From assembly GCF_001039355.2 (NCBI RefSeq), contig NW_019775530.1, positions 259,427 to 323,426 on the forward strand: a stretch of DNA of 64,000 nt. Reading direction: 5' to 3'. A program made the translations under genes and the position numbers. Shown here in pieces: positions 23,409-36,482 of the stretch (its first letter is position 1; each line of letters opens with the position of its first letter). Origin of the DNA: Lingula anatina (taxonomy: Eukaryota; Brachiopoda; Lingulata; Lingulida; Lingulidae). Below the pieces are notes generated by a model. The model was not told where the DNA came from. It made no database searches and saw only the letters and a program-made list of their open reading frames with translations.

Positions 23409-26400
23409 ATGATATCCCCTGGTATCTACAGAGGTTGGGTTATACTAGGGATTGCTATTCTTCTATTCATGACTCAAAAAGGAATTGAAGGTTCGTGGGG
23501 GACAACTATCTTGTGTTTTAAACAGGATGAAAGGTTTCCAGAGTCATCTATCGCCCTGCTAGGTAAGGCTTTTTCTTTAATTTAAACATTTATTTTATTG
23601 CGATTGTGCTACATGAAACTGTTACATTAAAACATCATTTTAAATTGAAGCTTTGATTTGACGTTGATGGTTTCAAAGCAAGGATGGACGAAAAAGCTAG
23701 GTGTTTATCAGATCGTAGAATAAGGATAGAACCTCGCGCAGTATGTTTACATATATTTGAAAAACGAAATCTGTATATATATAGTAGACATTAGATTCTC
23801 TATCCAAATACCAATCTACGATGACAACTACCAATATTTTTTTTCTCTTTCAAATCCAAAATTTAAACAGAAAAATTTTACTATAGTTGTAAACTTTTCC
23901 ACAGAGCATGTGCTATAACATTGAATCGGAGATAAACACAAGTACAAAATTTCTTTAATTTTACAGAGGCCCCGCTATCAGTGTTCCTAGCGTTCAAAGT
24001 CTCTCTCAGTAACCTTATCTACATGGCACTGTTTAAATATGGACAGCTGAGTCTTCGGCAATTCACAGCTCTTGGAGTATCCCTTATGGTACTGGGACCA
24101 GCACTGACGTCCTTCGCCAATAGTTCACAGTTTGTGGCTATAGCTTTCGGAATTATTTCGGGAACTGGCATCGGGTTGCTTATATTAGCCACGTATATAG
24201 TGATAGCACATTGGTTCCCGTGGACTCACCGGTTTCATGTTTTCTCAACCAGTGTGTTGACTGTAATGGAACTCCTTGGTAAGTAATTTAAATAAAACAA
24301 TTTGACTGAATTTGGCCAATATACCAATATACCCAATATACCACATCTGAACTTTTGATAATTATTTTTTGAGTCACTACTTTTATACATGTAACTTTTC
24401 CGATATCAGGGCACTTCCTTTACAAGATTTTTCACAGCACCTTTACTTACATGTACAGGTCACTTTCTTTTACACCTGTAGTTCGAATTAATAGTATTTT
24501 GCAATAAGGGTATGCTTAAATATCATGGAACTGGGGATGGCACTTTTCGTAATTTATGTATATAGCGAATAATTGTAACTGTGATGCTCCATTGGCACCT
24601 CTGTATCACCTGCAAGTTATAATGATGTGTCTTAGATTTAAGTAACTGGTTATAGATAAGGAAGGGACACTGTGCTACTCTTATGGGACAGTTTATGAAC
24701 ACGCAGTCATGTATAAACTCTGCACATCAATAACCCTGATATTATGGGAGACATATTTGAGACGTTTGTAAATGACAGCTGCAGCCGCAATCTGAGTTGT
24801 CTTTCTTTTTCTTTCTTTCATCCTATTTTTCCTTTTAAAACAAGATTTAACACGCACAAAAATCTCGTGACAGCTTTGTTACGCTTCGGCAAACGACTTA
24901 GATGGACTAACCTTGTCCTCTGTCTATACACGAAGACTTGTGTGCCTGTATGACAAGAATTTTCACCTCGACCACAATTGATATTTTTATGTATCTACTT
25001 AAGGACACACAAATAGAAAAGAAGGTACACATTGGTGAATCCATCGCGTGTAAGCAATAACCTTTCCATGACCTTTGTTAGCCTTACATTTCCACTCCAA
25101 ACCAAAACTGTTTTTTTAAAATAATTTTCTTTTAATGCAAATAAACAGCGCCCTGCTGAGGTCAGTGGCATTTATTCAAACACGACGGTGCAACGTTTTT
25201 AAATGTGGTCAACTAAGTGTTTCGTAACGGAAATAAACAGTTGAAATTTAAGGGTTCAGTCGCACATGCAAAAGAGTTGTCAAGGCCCAAGTAGCCTAGG
25301 TTGGTTGGTTCTCATTTCATGGACATTTATTTTCCATTAAATTCACCAAGACAAATCTGACAACACCAGTGCTCTAACTACTGGATAATAACAAATTATA
25401 ACAAAAGCGTACCACAATGATATCTCCTGGTATATACAGGAGCGGGCTGTACATGTATCGGGGATTGCTATTCTTCTGTTTATGACTCAAAATTGAATTG
25501 AAGGTTGGGGGAGGGGCAAAAATATTGTGTTTTCAACAGTGCTGGGGCTGGTTCCGACGTCCTTTGCCAATTGTCCACAGTTTGTGGCTATATCTTTTGG
25601 AATTATTTCGGGAAATGGCATCAGGTATTTTTACTATGCACGTATTTAGTGAGCACTTTGGTTTCAATGGACTCACAGGCTTTACGTCTTTTCAATTCGG
25701 AATTCCAATCAAACACGTAAAACTATTCATGTTTTATCAACTCTATCTTCAGGTGCAACAATTTTAACTGCTGTTGATGTTAAAATATGCGCCGACCGGT
25801 CACTAGGATGGCGCTGGATATTTCGACTTTATGCTACTGTTTTTGGTTCCATTGGCTTTCTTTTTATTGTGGTGTTCGGCGAACCTCCACTATCGCCACC
25901 AGAACAAATGGAAGATAGGTCTAATGAAAAGTATGTTTATCTGTATATGTTTAAGCAGAAGGAAAGCCCTTTTTCTTTTAATAAACCAAGTAATAAAGCG
26001 TGTTTCATTCTCAAGGTCTAATAATCAACAAAGTCTCAAATATGTATAAACCATTGCATAGGAAATATGAAATATCCAAAATAGCTGCTAAACACCAATT
26101 TACATGTGTGTGATGTTAATTGAGATTTAAGTAGTCCAGTAGAGAAATTTACATTTCTCATAGAAGTATCAATTTTATAATGCATTTTCTTATACTATTG
26201 CATTGTATTGTACCCGAAACCAAATACTTTTGGCCGCTGTTAAAATGTAAGAATGGATGTTATCTGTTTTTGCCTCTAAACGATCGATATTGGTCTTTCA
26301 GGTTACCATTTTTTCAGAAACCACCATGGTCTGTGCGCTGCACAGTTGTTATTCATGCAATCTGGGCCGTTGCCATGTGCTGTAATGGATTTGCTTATTT

Positions 26401-29400
26401 CTTACCAATGGTTATATTAGTAAGTAAACAATACTGAATATAGTAAGTATGACATCTTTGAGTAGTTTCCTCAGTATACATNACCATACGGCCATTTGGT
26501 AAGGGGAGATTCCGGCGGCACTGTATTTACAGGAGCGGGCTGTACATGTATCGGGGATTGCTATTCTTCTGTTTATGACTCAAAATTGAATTGAAGGTTG
26601 GGGGAGGGGCAAAAATATTGTGTTTTCAACAGTGCTGGGGCTGGTTCCGACGTCCTTTGCCAATTGTCCACAGTTTGTGGCTATATGTTTTGGAATTATT
26701 TCGGGAAATGGCATCAGGTATTTTACTATGCACGTATTTAGTGAGCACTTTGGTTTCAATGGACTCACAGGCTTTACGTCTTTTCAATTCGGAATTCCAA
26801 TCAAACACGTAAAACTATTCATGTTTTATCAACTCTATCTTCAGGTGCAACAATTTTAACTGCTGTTGATGTTAAAATATGCGCCGACCGGTCACTAGGA
26901 TGGCGCTGGATATTTCGACTTTATGCTACTGTTTTTGGTTCCATTGGCTTTCTTTTTATTGTGGTGTTCGGCAAACCCCCACTATCGCCACCAGAACAAA
27001 TGGAAGATAGGTCTAATGAAAAGTATGTTTATCTTTATATGTTTAAGCAGAAGGAAAGCCCTTTTCTTTTAATAAACCAAGTAATAAAGCGTATTTCATT
27101 CTCAAGGTCTAATAATCAACAAAGTCTCAAATATGTATAAATAACCATTGCATAGGAAATATGAAATATCCAAATTAGCTGCTAAACACCAATTTACATG
27201 TGTATAATGTTAATTGAGATTTAAGTAGTCCAGTAGAGCAATTTACATTTCTCATAGAAGTATCAATTTTATACTGCATTTCCTTATACTATTGCATTGT
27301 ATTATGCCTGAAACCAAATACTTTTGGCCGCTGTTAAAATGTAAGAATGAATGTTATCTGTTTTTGCCTCTAGACGACCGATATTGGTCTTTCAGGTTAC
27401 CATTTTTTCAGAAACCACCATGGTCTGTGCGCTGTACAGTTGTTATTCATGCAATCTGGGCCGTTGCCATGTGCTGTAATGGATTTGCTTATTTCTTACC
27501 AATGGTTATATTAGTAAGTAAACAATACTGAATATAGTAAGTATGACATCTTTGAGTAGTTTCCTCAGTATACTTGCTTATGTAATTGTCCTTTTATTTC
27601 GATAAGAAAAGCCAATGCGACACAGAAAAGTTGGTGTCCCACACATTAAGTTATGACTATTATAAAACACAGGTTTATACTGAACCTAATAAAGTCAAGG
27701 GTTTGAATAATGTGTACAGTGGTGACTACGGGTATTTTAAGAAAACTATACCTCGTCATATGAAGGTTTATACTGTTTGTCTTTAAGAGAACAGAATGTA
27801 AAATTAAAACATAGTAGTGGAGTTAAGTGTCTGGTAATAGCCTTAGTATTGATTGGTTGAGAATGCTTCTTGATATTTATTAAGCTGTTTAAAACGTTAG
27901 TTTTCGGCGCTGTTTTCAGTTGATTATAATTGAAACAATTCAGTTACTGTCAAACGAGTACGCAACTGTTAAAGAGCCTAAGAAACTAAAAAAGAACGTT
28001 AATATGGCATGTGAGCTACGGAAAGTGTAGGTTTAATATATAAGGAAGAAATACAACATACTATTTTTAATTCACCCAGTGTTTTAATTGTATTCGCTTA
28101 AATCAGATGGATCTTGAATTTTATGTACCACTTTTGTTTATATTGGTTTCTTTTCTTTAGCCGACACATTTGGCAGATCTTGGTTACAAAAAAAGGGACA
28201 CCGTGTATGTTATAGCAGTATTTGGAATCATGGGTGTGATTGGACAGACGTTTGCCTCACTGGTTGGAGACCATGTGAAGGGGAATATTATGGTGGCCAA
28301 CCTGGTATTGGCTACAGTACTGGGTGTCATTAATATCATTGCTGCATATTCGACATCTTTGACTGCTGCATATGTATTTTGTGCTGGTGGGTATGTTTTA
28401 AATACTTGAATAAAGCCTTCATAGTAAATACGGTTTTTGAACTGTTAGAGATACTACTAGATTAATTTTCTAACTCAATTTTAGGCAAAACTCTATTATT
28501 GCATAGAACAAAAATTTAACATGTATTCTTTTTTAGGGAGTGTTCTCATAAAATCCATTATATTAGCTGGATCAATCTAACTCTGCGGAGATTTTGTATA
28601 AATGAATTCAGTGTAAGCAGCTTAAATGTCTTGCACGCCTGCACAAGCTGCTACGGGGTATTTAACGAAAGCCAATATTACCCTCTAGTTACTCAAGGGG
28701 ACCTGCCAGACAGTTGAGGTGATTACACTGAAAGGACTTTAGTGAGAAGCCCCGCAGAGAGATACATCCATCTAGTACGACTGGTCATGCCTACCATTGG
28801 TACGGGAAGGCCAGTGTTGGTTAAAACCAAATTATAGAATTTCTTATGGCAATTTTTTAAACCAAAATTAAATTGTTTTTTAGTCTCGGGTTTTTGTATT
28901 GGTTCATACCTTGCCGGGTATTATGCTGTTAACTATGAAATCATGGACGGAGAGAACATCTATACCCTGTTCATGACAGCGCGTTTCAGCAAAGGTGTCG
29001 GAGGAACTGCAGGGCCTTTTTTGGCAGGTAGGTTTAGGTCGTGCAGACTGACCGTTTCTCAAATGACTGCATGCTCAACTATGAAAAATAAGTCTTGGAA
29101 TCGTAAGGTAGGCTAAGATAGCCTTTTACTATCCTAATATTCGTTTTAATTTCTAGGTGAACTACGGCCACCAGTTGACATATATTAAAACATTTTAATA
29201 TCCATTTTAATTTTGCGGGTTTTCCACGCCGATGAAAATAAATTCTACTTCGGAGATAAAATAATTAGATTTACTTCTGCCACCGTAAAATATTTCACCT
29301 TTGTAATAATTTAAACAATAATCCTGTTTATGTTTATGGTATCAAATACGCAATTTTTTACTCACCCATAATAGCAAAACCCCGTTGTAACCTATCATTG

Positions 29401-29600
29401 TTATATTGACCTCTGACACTCATACTTTTGATTCTTCAGGATATATCCGTGACGTCACGGGCAGCTACTTCGCAGTGTTCCTGACCATTGCGTCATGTTT
29501 TGGCGTGTTCGCTTTTGCAACATCTTTGCTCATATTCACCAATAAGTGGAGAAATCTGAAAAGTCTTGAAATGATGAAGAACAACAATTCATCCAACTGA
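23409..29600 (+). CDS. Gene D: SLC16-like MFS transporter, probable two-unit chimera, 430 aa
   Basis: Exons: 23409-23562, 23967-24278, 25753-25930 (or 26845-27022), 26302-26419 (or 27396-27513), 28161-28386, 28884-29027, 29440-29600. The frame is open for 1293 nt with either pair of exons 3-4. It begins MISPGIYRGWVILGIAILLF. Between exon 2 and exon 3 lies DNA that matches the upstream flank of gene F (24285-25416), then a ruined exon 1/2. So exons 1-2 come from one unit and exons 3-7 from the next, fused by deletion. Splice phases stay compatible, so a working chimeric transcript is possible but unproven. TM6 follows GWRWIFRLYATVFG. A MITE lies in intron 5. Confidence 0.72.
25241..25323 (+). 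promoter_or_regulatory. Conserved upstream block, before the ruined exon of unit E
   Basis: Contains CGCACATGCAAAAG, TTGTCAAGG and CATTTCATGGA in the order seen upstream of F, G, H, I, J and K. Its presence marks the true start of a separate unit inside the present intron 2 of gene D. Confidence 0.5.
25417..25705 (+). pseudogene. Unit E: fused, broken exon 1/exon 2
   Basis: An exon 1-like start (ATGATATCTCCTGGTATATA) is scrambled after the IYR codons, has stops, then runs to ..TTGTGTTTTCAACAG. There it joins directly (about 25539) to the middle of exon 2 (TGCTGGGGCTGGTTCCGACG). The rest of exon 1, intron 1 and the first half of exon 2 are gone. It cannot encode TM1-3. The exon 3 that follows is intact. 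Confidence 0.8.
25420..26480. repeat. Unit E block with exons 3-4, copy 1 of 2
   Basis: Nearly identical to 26524-27540, and separated from it by a lone n at 26482. Likely a second haplotype or an unmerged overlap. Confidence 0.8.
26482..26482. other. Single-n assembly join
   Basis: Lies between two near-identical direct copies of about 1 kb. Confidence 0.8.
26524..27560 (+). repeat. Unit E block with exons 3-4, copy 2 of 2
   Basis: Contains the same ruined exon 1/2 (to about 26798), exon 3 (26845-27022) and exon 4 (27396-27513). In exon 3 a GAA codon of copy 1 is AAA (Glu to Lys after VVFG). The start of the ruined exon 1 is replaced by a 21-nt string also seen at 6008. Confidence 0.8.
28564..28783. 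mobile_element. Foldback MITE, copy 3
   Basis: In intron 5 of gene D. Landmarks: GATCAATCTAACTCTGCGGAG at left, AATATTACCCTCTAG in the centre, GAAGCCCCGCAGAGAGATAC at right. More diverged than copy 2. Confidence 0.65.
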
Positions 29601-30849
29601 ATATTTGGAAATAACCTTCGTTTACCATGCATTACAACTTTAGTTTCAAATGGCAACTCGGATCGACCATTATTATATAACTTTGATGTTCCCTCCATGC
29701 AATGTGTCCACACACAAGATCTCGTATTAATTAACTGAGAAATCCCAAACAACGTGGTAGTTCACCGTCAAACTAGAGTAAAGAAAGATTTTAGTGTGAA
29801 GCTGTTTAAGGTTTTGCACTATAGGTTATTTTGAAGTCAAACTAAATACTGGCCTTGTTGCTATAGTTTACTGCCTTGCAATGTGCCTCATTGACAGTGT
29901 ATTATGACCTCCTCTGGTTTATCATGTGGTGCCATCTTCAGGTTTTCTCTCTGCCATTATTTGAGAAAATAAATAATTTTCTCAAGAAGCCATTTTCTCT
30001 GAATAAGTAAACTTCCTCTGGCTCTTCTACCGTTTTTTTTCTAAATTTGTACCCAATGTGCATATTCTATTGAATAGTAGGGGCAAACCGCGACAGCTAG
30101 CAACGGATATGTACAGCTTCCGAACAAATTTTGCTGAAATCAGAAATATTTTTTAGATAACTGATGAACAACAACGTATTTGAAACGTTTGATTATCTGT
30201 GTAAAACCAGAAAAGCAGTACTTTTACCCAGTGATGTTGACGAGATCAATAGTCTGGTGGTCGTTTGCACTAGTATGCAGAATTGATACTTTTAAATTTT
30301 GAAATAAAAATTGAAATAGAAATAAATTGAAATAAAAAGCGGTTAAATTATATTTTGTCACTTCATTTTCTTTGATGACACAAGATAGAGAAATTTTCAG
30401 AACAAAATCACGTTCACTGCAGATTTGTATACCCAGAGCAAGATGAAGTGGGGGAATGCCTATTTGATATCAAAACCCAAAACACATCTGGCCAAGACCA
30501 GCTAGGGACTGAGGGATTGTAAAATCATGTTCTCTTCAGATTTGTTTAAACACGTGCTTCAATGTCTTTAAATAAAACACTTTGCTAGAAGTCGGTCAAT
30601 ATACCAACTCAGTATCGTAATTTCTGTTTTAATTAAGAGAGCAAATGTTTCGAAATCAGGGCACGATCCTTCATTCATTCACTTAGATATTTTTGATTCA
30701 ACTATTTTCAGGGTATATATTGTTTTTTTAACCTGTATTTGTTCTTGTTCTAGCGCATGTACCTGTAAATTATAGAATTATCTTGAATAAGTGAGTCATG
30801 GGCGCCCATGCATCTAAGCTTAATTTATTGAACGTTACTAGATTCAAAT
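29601..30849. other. Intergenic D to F, nothing coding
   Basis: AT-rich flank without recognisable genes. The segment from about 30570 is related to 24285 onward, which marks the upstream flank of a unit. Confidence 0.5.
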
Positions 30850-31119
30850 CAGTGGCGGATTTTTTTTTTTTTTTTGGGGGGGGGGGGGGTCAGGAGGGTC
30901 CTAAGCCCCCCTTTCGATTTCTGAAAAAAATTACACCAATGGGATCCCCTCTTGAATTTGTACTAGTTGAATCATAGCTGTAAACCGTACCAAATGACAC
31001 CGTTCACTTTTTAAAATATCAATACCCTTCAGCGGGCCCCGAACCCCACGCCAAGGGGGGCGTGTTGGCTCCGAATCAGTGGACCCTCCCTCCTTCAAGT
31101 AATCCTGGATCCGCCCCTG
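30850..31119. mobile_element. 270-bp TIR MITE
   Basis: Starts CAGTGGCGGAT and ends GGATCCGCCCCTG, an imperfect inverted pair, and is flanked by CAAAT on both sides (30845-30849 and 31120-31124). A poly-T/poly-G tract follows the left end. CAGTGGCGGAT-type ends are common in animal non-autonomous DNA transposons; the 5-bp duplication is seen directly. The superfamily is not certain. Confidence 0.65.
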
Positions 31120-31700
31120 CAAATGATCAGTAGTAAAGAGCTATGGTACTGAAGACCCTGTGCCACCCTCATGATTCTCTGATGGTGTTATCGTGTATAA
31201 AGTGTACATGTACAGTGCCAATAGCGTGAATAGTGTTGCTGAATATACCGGAGGAATGCGTGAACTTTGTAGATGACACTACATGTTTAAGGTGAGTTCA
31301 TTTGTTTTGCTCTTTCTTTGTTATCAAATGTACTTGTTTCCCAGCTTTAAATGGCTTACACTAACCTCGGCGTCTGTTTATACACACATATTTTAGTACC
31401 TGTATGGCATGCCACATCTTGGTCACACTTTAGATGTTTTTTGTGTCAGGTTATTCTACTTAATGACCCACCTATAGAAACCGGGGAACACATGAGTGGA
31501 TCCATCAAAGCAGTGTCAGATAACCTTTATGACCGCGATAGTTACACTTTACACTAAAACTGGTTTTGATGCTTCTACTTCACACTTAAAATGGTTTTGA
31601 GAGGTTAATTTGTGAGATGTATTTATATTTATAGCCAGAAGCATTTATTCAGATAAGGCAGCATTTTTTATATGTTTAGTACACTAAGTATTTTGTAGCT
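31120..31700. other. Upstream flank of gene F
   Basis: No gene recognised. Related in order and content to 24870-25200, the flank before unit E. Confidence 0.45.
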
Positions 31701-31713
31701 GACTCAAAAACGT

Positions 31714-31808
31714 TGATATTCAAGTGATCAGACGCACATGCACAGGTGAAAATGCATAGTTTGATTCTGTCAAGGCTCTCTAGGAGGGATGATGCTCAAT
31801 GCATGGAC
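31714..31808 (+). promoter_or_regulatory. Conserved upstream block of gene F
   Basis: Has GATATT, then ACGCACATGCACAGG, then TGTCAAGG, and lies about 100-195 bp before the ATG. The same order of short conserved words occurs before the other right-hand units. A TATA box is not obvious. Confidence 0.45.
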
Positions 31809-31908
31809 GTATGGGTTTCTTTCAATCACCCAATAAGTTCGGGATTATAACGCATTAACAGAGATCACTGCACCCGTCTTTTGATTTTCATTATCAAGAC
31901 GCACGGCG

Positions 31909-34900
31909 ATGATATCTCCTGGTATCTACAGAGGCTGGGTTATACTGGGGATTGCTATTCTTCTATTTATGACTCAAAAGGGTATTGAAGGTGCGTGGGG
32001 GATAACAATTTTGTGTTTTCAACAGGATGAAGCTTTCCGAGAGTCGACTCTCGCATTGCTAGGTAAGGGTTCCTCTTTGCGTTCATCAAAATATAATATA
32101 GTATATAGTATCTTGAATAAAGATATAATATAATATAATATAGTATCTTTATTCAAGGACGTAAAGTATACGACCCCCTCCCCCCCCCCCCAAAAAAAAA
32201 AGAAGAAAAAAGTGGCAGGCTAAAAGATTGTGTTTTTTCGTACGGTATGCCTGGGAACTTGGTAATTGATGCTTAATAAAACGTGGTTTTAATCTATTTC
32301 ATCATTTATTTTTCTTTTGCTGAAACTGACGGAGCAGAGGTTATCGTTGTAAAGTCACGTACCCTGCAGATATATACAAGTGTTTTGGTATTTTTAGACA
32401 TGTATCAGAAAATACCTTGACAAGAGTTCCATTTACCATCTCTTCTTTTTATTTTTTAGAAAATCATTTTTTGTTCCTTTTAATAGTACATTGTTTTCGA
32501 GGTAGCTCCCAGTATCTTAATGTTCATATATGGTACTTTAATTTATATCTTATCTTATTTAATGAATGAATTATATGATAAATATATATTATAAGTTACT
32601 GGCTAAAAGTAGCAAAGTACTGAAGAGTCTCCGTAGACCCTTTCCAAACTACATGGCTACGTCACCATATAATTTGTGCACAGTTCATAACAGAGATGAT
32701 GTTACTAACTACACCGAAGAAAAGTGCAGTCTTCCTTTATGGCAGCTACAGATTCGATTAAGCTGGGCCCCGCCTTGCTCTGTCCTTTGTTGTCGAATAT
32801 ACGCGTTACCCAACCTTTAAACTACTTACACTATATTTTATAACCTCAGTGGGTTCATAACAAGAGTTAACGTTATTAGAGCAAGACCATAAAAGTCACC
32901 AATTACCCTAGAAAAGACATAGAAAAGACATGGAGGATGGTGTTATCATTGAGATTGAACGGAAATGTTCTCCATTACTTTTTTAGTCTACGGTGTCCTT
33001 CGATTTTCAAACCATTTCCATTTTTGCATGTATAATTTCTGTTTATAAACTTTGCTAGAAAAAGTATAAATTAATAAATATTGAAGTGCGTTAACCACAC
33101 TAAATATGCCAGTTTTTCATAAGTCGTCAGTAAAAAGCATGATTCATTGCCCCTTTGGAACAATTTATATCTTCTAACCAAGAAAAAGGCTTATCCTGCC
33201 TGTAATAAGGCTTATTTGACCTTGGCGTGCTGGAAGGGACTGCCTTTGTTGGTTAACAGTATTTACTCACGTTCCTCTACTTATGATACAATGCATCGTG
33301 TGTATTAGTACAGCTCTGCACTAAATCAGGGATAAATACAAATGAAAATAAAAATATAAAAATATTTTTATTTATTGTTTTACAGGGGCCCCACTTTCTG
33401 TGTTCTTTGCGTTTAAAGCATCTTTAAGTAACCCAATCTACATGGCACTATCTAAATGTGGAGAGGTGAGCCTTCGACAAGCCATTACTGTTGGAGTATC
33501 CCTAATGGTACTGGGGCTAGTTCTGGCGTCGTTTGCCAATAGTCCACAGTTTGTGGCTATATCTTTTGGAATTTTGTCCGGAACCGGCACTGGATTTTTC
33601 ATAGTGTGCACGTATATGACGATAGCACTTTGGTTTCCATGGACTCACCGGTTTCATGTTTTCTCAACCAGTGTGTTGACTGTACCAGAACTCCTTGGTA
33701 AGTACGGTGACATTCACACAAGGAAAAAATGATGCACCTAAAACATCTACATGCATCTTTCTCTCTCTCACTCTTTCTCTCTGCGTTTCTCATCCCCACT
33801 CAAACCCTCATAGTTATTCATATTCTCTTAACTCTCACTTCAGGTCCATCAATTTTCAGTGCAGTCAATGTTAAAATGTGCGCCGACCCGTCCCTGGGAT
33901 GGCGCTGGGCATTTCGATTTTATGCTGCTGTTTTTGGATTCTTTGGTTTTCTTCTTCTTGCTGTGTTTGGCAGTCCTCCAATCGCATCGATAGAAGAACA
34001 GGAATATAACCCAAATGATGAGTATGTTTATTTTAATATGTGTAAGTTGAAATAGAGCTTTTTCCTTTTAATAGCCCAGTATATTAGGTGTCACCACGAA
34101 AAATGCAACGAAAAATATCTGTTTTTGTAATCAACATTTTAAAGTGCCAAAACATTGTATTGGGAATATGTAATATATGTCATTATATATGGGTAATACA
34201 TATAATATCAAGACACGACATTGTAATCCTTTTTTGCCTCGAAACTGCAGATAATGATATTTCAGGTCACCATTAATTCAGAAACCACCGTGGTCTCTGG
34301 CTTCTAAAGTTCTCATTCATGGAATCTGGTCTGTGGCAATGTGCTGTAAAGGATTTGCTTATTTCTTACCTATGGTTATATTAGTGAGTATACGTAATGG
34401 CGTTTCCATGTATGCCATCTTCAAGTGGTTTTGATAGTACAGTATAAGTGTAACTATTGTGTTAAATTTGTGATTAAGAAAAGATGCGATGTAGACAATA
34501 TCAATGGCTTTATTCAGTTAACATCATGTCAACAAGGCAATGATTCCATAAATATCACGTGAGTGTCTTAAACTTTCTTTTAAAGTGCTTAAAGCGTGTA
34601 ATTTAAGTTTGTCCTGTTAGTTTGTGGTGCAGTTTTTTTAGTTGATTATGATGTAAAAGGGAAGTGAATGCTACAGGAACATGTAATTGTTCAGCTGCCA
34701 ACATATATAAAACAAATATATATATAATATATATAGTTGGCATATTAAGCTATCTAAAGTGTACGTTTAATATTTCACGAAAAAATGCAGAAAATTGTTA
34801 TTGTCACATGTGAAGTCAAACCAATATTCCATCCATTGTTTTAATTATATTTGTTTTATCGAGGTTGATCCTGAGTTTGATTCCATTTTTGTTGTATGTA

Positions 34901-36087
34901 CTGGTTTCCTATGTTTAGCCAAAACATCTGACAGACCTTGGTTATAAAGAAGATGACGCAGTTCACGTGATAGCAGTATTTGGAATCATGGCTATGACTG
35001 GACAGACAGTTGCCTCTCTGGTTGGGGACTCTGTGAAGGGAAATATTATGGTGGCGAATACTGTGGCAGCTGCGATGCTCACCGTGAATAATAGTATCGT
35101 AGCATATTCAACTTCTTTGACTGCTGCATATATATATAGCGCTGGTGAGTGTGTTTTTACCATTCATTTTAGCATGTATTCTGACCTTCATGATGATGTT
35201 TATTTTATACAAAATCATTTTTAAGATATTGTGAGTTTAATTTTTAACGCAATCTGAGGCATTACCGTAGTATGTGGATCGCATTGTTGACAAGGATGTT
35301 CTTTTAAAATATTGAATTCAGAATCCATTGTATGACTGCCGTTGCTATGGTTATCAGTTAGTCTTAGGTCAAATTAAGATGGCGACTGTTCTAACCAAAT
35401 CTTTAAATAATTTTCTAGTCTCGGGTTTTTTTCTTGGCCCATACATTGCCGGGTTCTATGCCGTCAACAACGAAATCATGGACGGAGACAATGTCTATAC
35501 GTTATTCCTGACAATGCGTTTCAGCAAAGGTGTCGGAGGAACTGTAGGGCCATATATAGCAGGTACGCTCAGTTTGTACAAACTAGCAATTACCCATGTA
35601 CTCCTAGGTCAATTATCATTAAAATGATCTCGATAAATTGACATCAGCTTTTGTGTAAATAGATTCATATTCCGTCATTCATTGTCAACCCTTTATGAAC
35701 TTTGTTTACTGCACTGACGAGATTGGTCTATGTTAAGCAATGTTCATTTTAGAGCGGTGAATTTAATCATTGTTTAATTTTTTTCTCATTCATCCTAGTT
35801 AAGTCTTACATATCAAGGGGCGTAGTACAACAAATACCTTTTAAATTAAGTTTGCACAATATTCCATCTGCCACTTCACTTCTCTTATTATAATATTTGT
35901 CAATTATACCCATATTTGTTTCTCAGGATATATCCGTGACGTCACAGGAAGCTACTACGCAGCGTTTCTGTCCATTGCGTCATGCTTTGGCGTGTTCGTT
36001 TTTGCAATGTCTTTGCTCATATTCACCAAGAAATGGAGGGAGTTGAAAAGTCTTGAAGGGATGAAGAACAGTAATTTTTTCGATTGA
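31909..36087 (+). CDS. Gene F: SLC16-like MFS transporter, 7 exons, 430 aa
   Basis: Exons: 31909-32062, 33386-33697, 33844-34021, 34266-34383, 34919-35144, 35419-35562, 35927-36087; 1293 nt, one frame, TGA stop. It starts MISPGIYRGWVILGIAILLF. Approximate TM segments: 9-31, 53-76, 86-104, 107-127, 140-158, 176-196, 228-250, 268-290, 297-317, 322-345, 360-380, 389-410. The loop 2-3 motif is ALSKCGEVSLRQA, a divergent form of MFS motif A. GWRWAFRFYAA precedes TM6 and GPYIAGYIRDVTGSYYAAF spans TM11-12, as in SLC16. Both termini are short. AATAAA lies at 36142-36147. The best-preserved single unit in the window, with no duplicated exons. Confidence 0.9.
32112..32157. repeat. Perfect 14-bp inverted repeat in intron 1 of F
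   Basis: CTTGAATAAAGATA and its exact complement TATCTTTATTCAAG flank an 18-nt AT-rich spacer, followed by a poly-C/poly-A tract. Probably a small foldback or a sequencing palindrome. Confidence 0.6.
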
Positions 36088-36374
36088 ATATTTGGAGGTT
36101 AACTTTACATTTCGTCCGACATTAATTACATGTTATTTCCAAATAAAATTAGGGTTCAGACAGATTGGTTCTGGAACTCTTAAAAGTAGCAATAGAAGCG
36201 AATGTACTTGTATCTTTTCTCCAAGGAGATTATTCTTCCTAGTCCCGTCAGGACTGTGATCTATTTGTTTTAATTACCATTGCGTTTTGGTATGTTTTTA
36301 GATGCAGGTTATATTGTATTTGTGTATTTCTTAGCACCTTCTACAGGGCATTCTTTAATATCTGTGTATGCCTG

Positions 36375-36376
<2 letters not shown>

Positions 36377-36417
<41 letters not shown>

Positions 36418-36482
36418 CACACACACACACACACACACAAACGCACACACAGACACACACACATATATATATATATATATAT
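36377..36482. repeat. Microsatellite (CT)n-(CA)n-(TA)n
   Basis: Pure dinucleotide runs lie between F and G. Equivalent tracts stand before H (about 44470-44520) and I (51306-51320), and an AT tract before K, so the microsatellite is part of the duplicated unit. Confidence 0.9.

Noticed and set aside
32566-32820. 84-codon plus-strand frame in intron 1 of F
   Set aside because: No recognisable domain and no conservation in the introns of paralogues.
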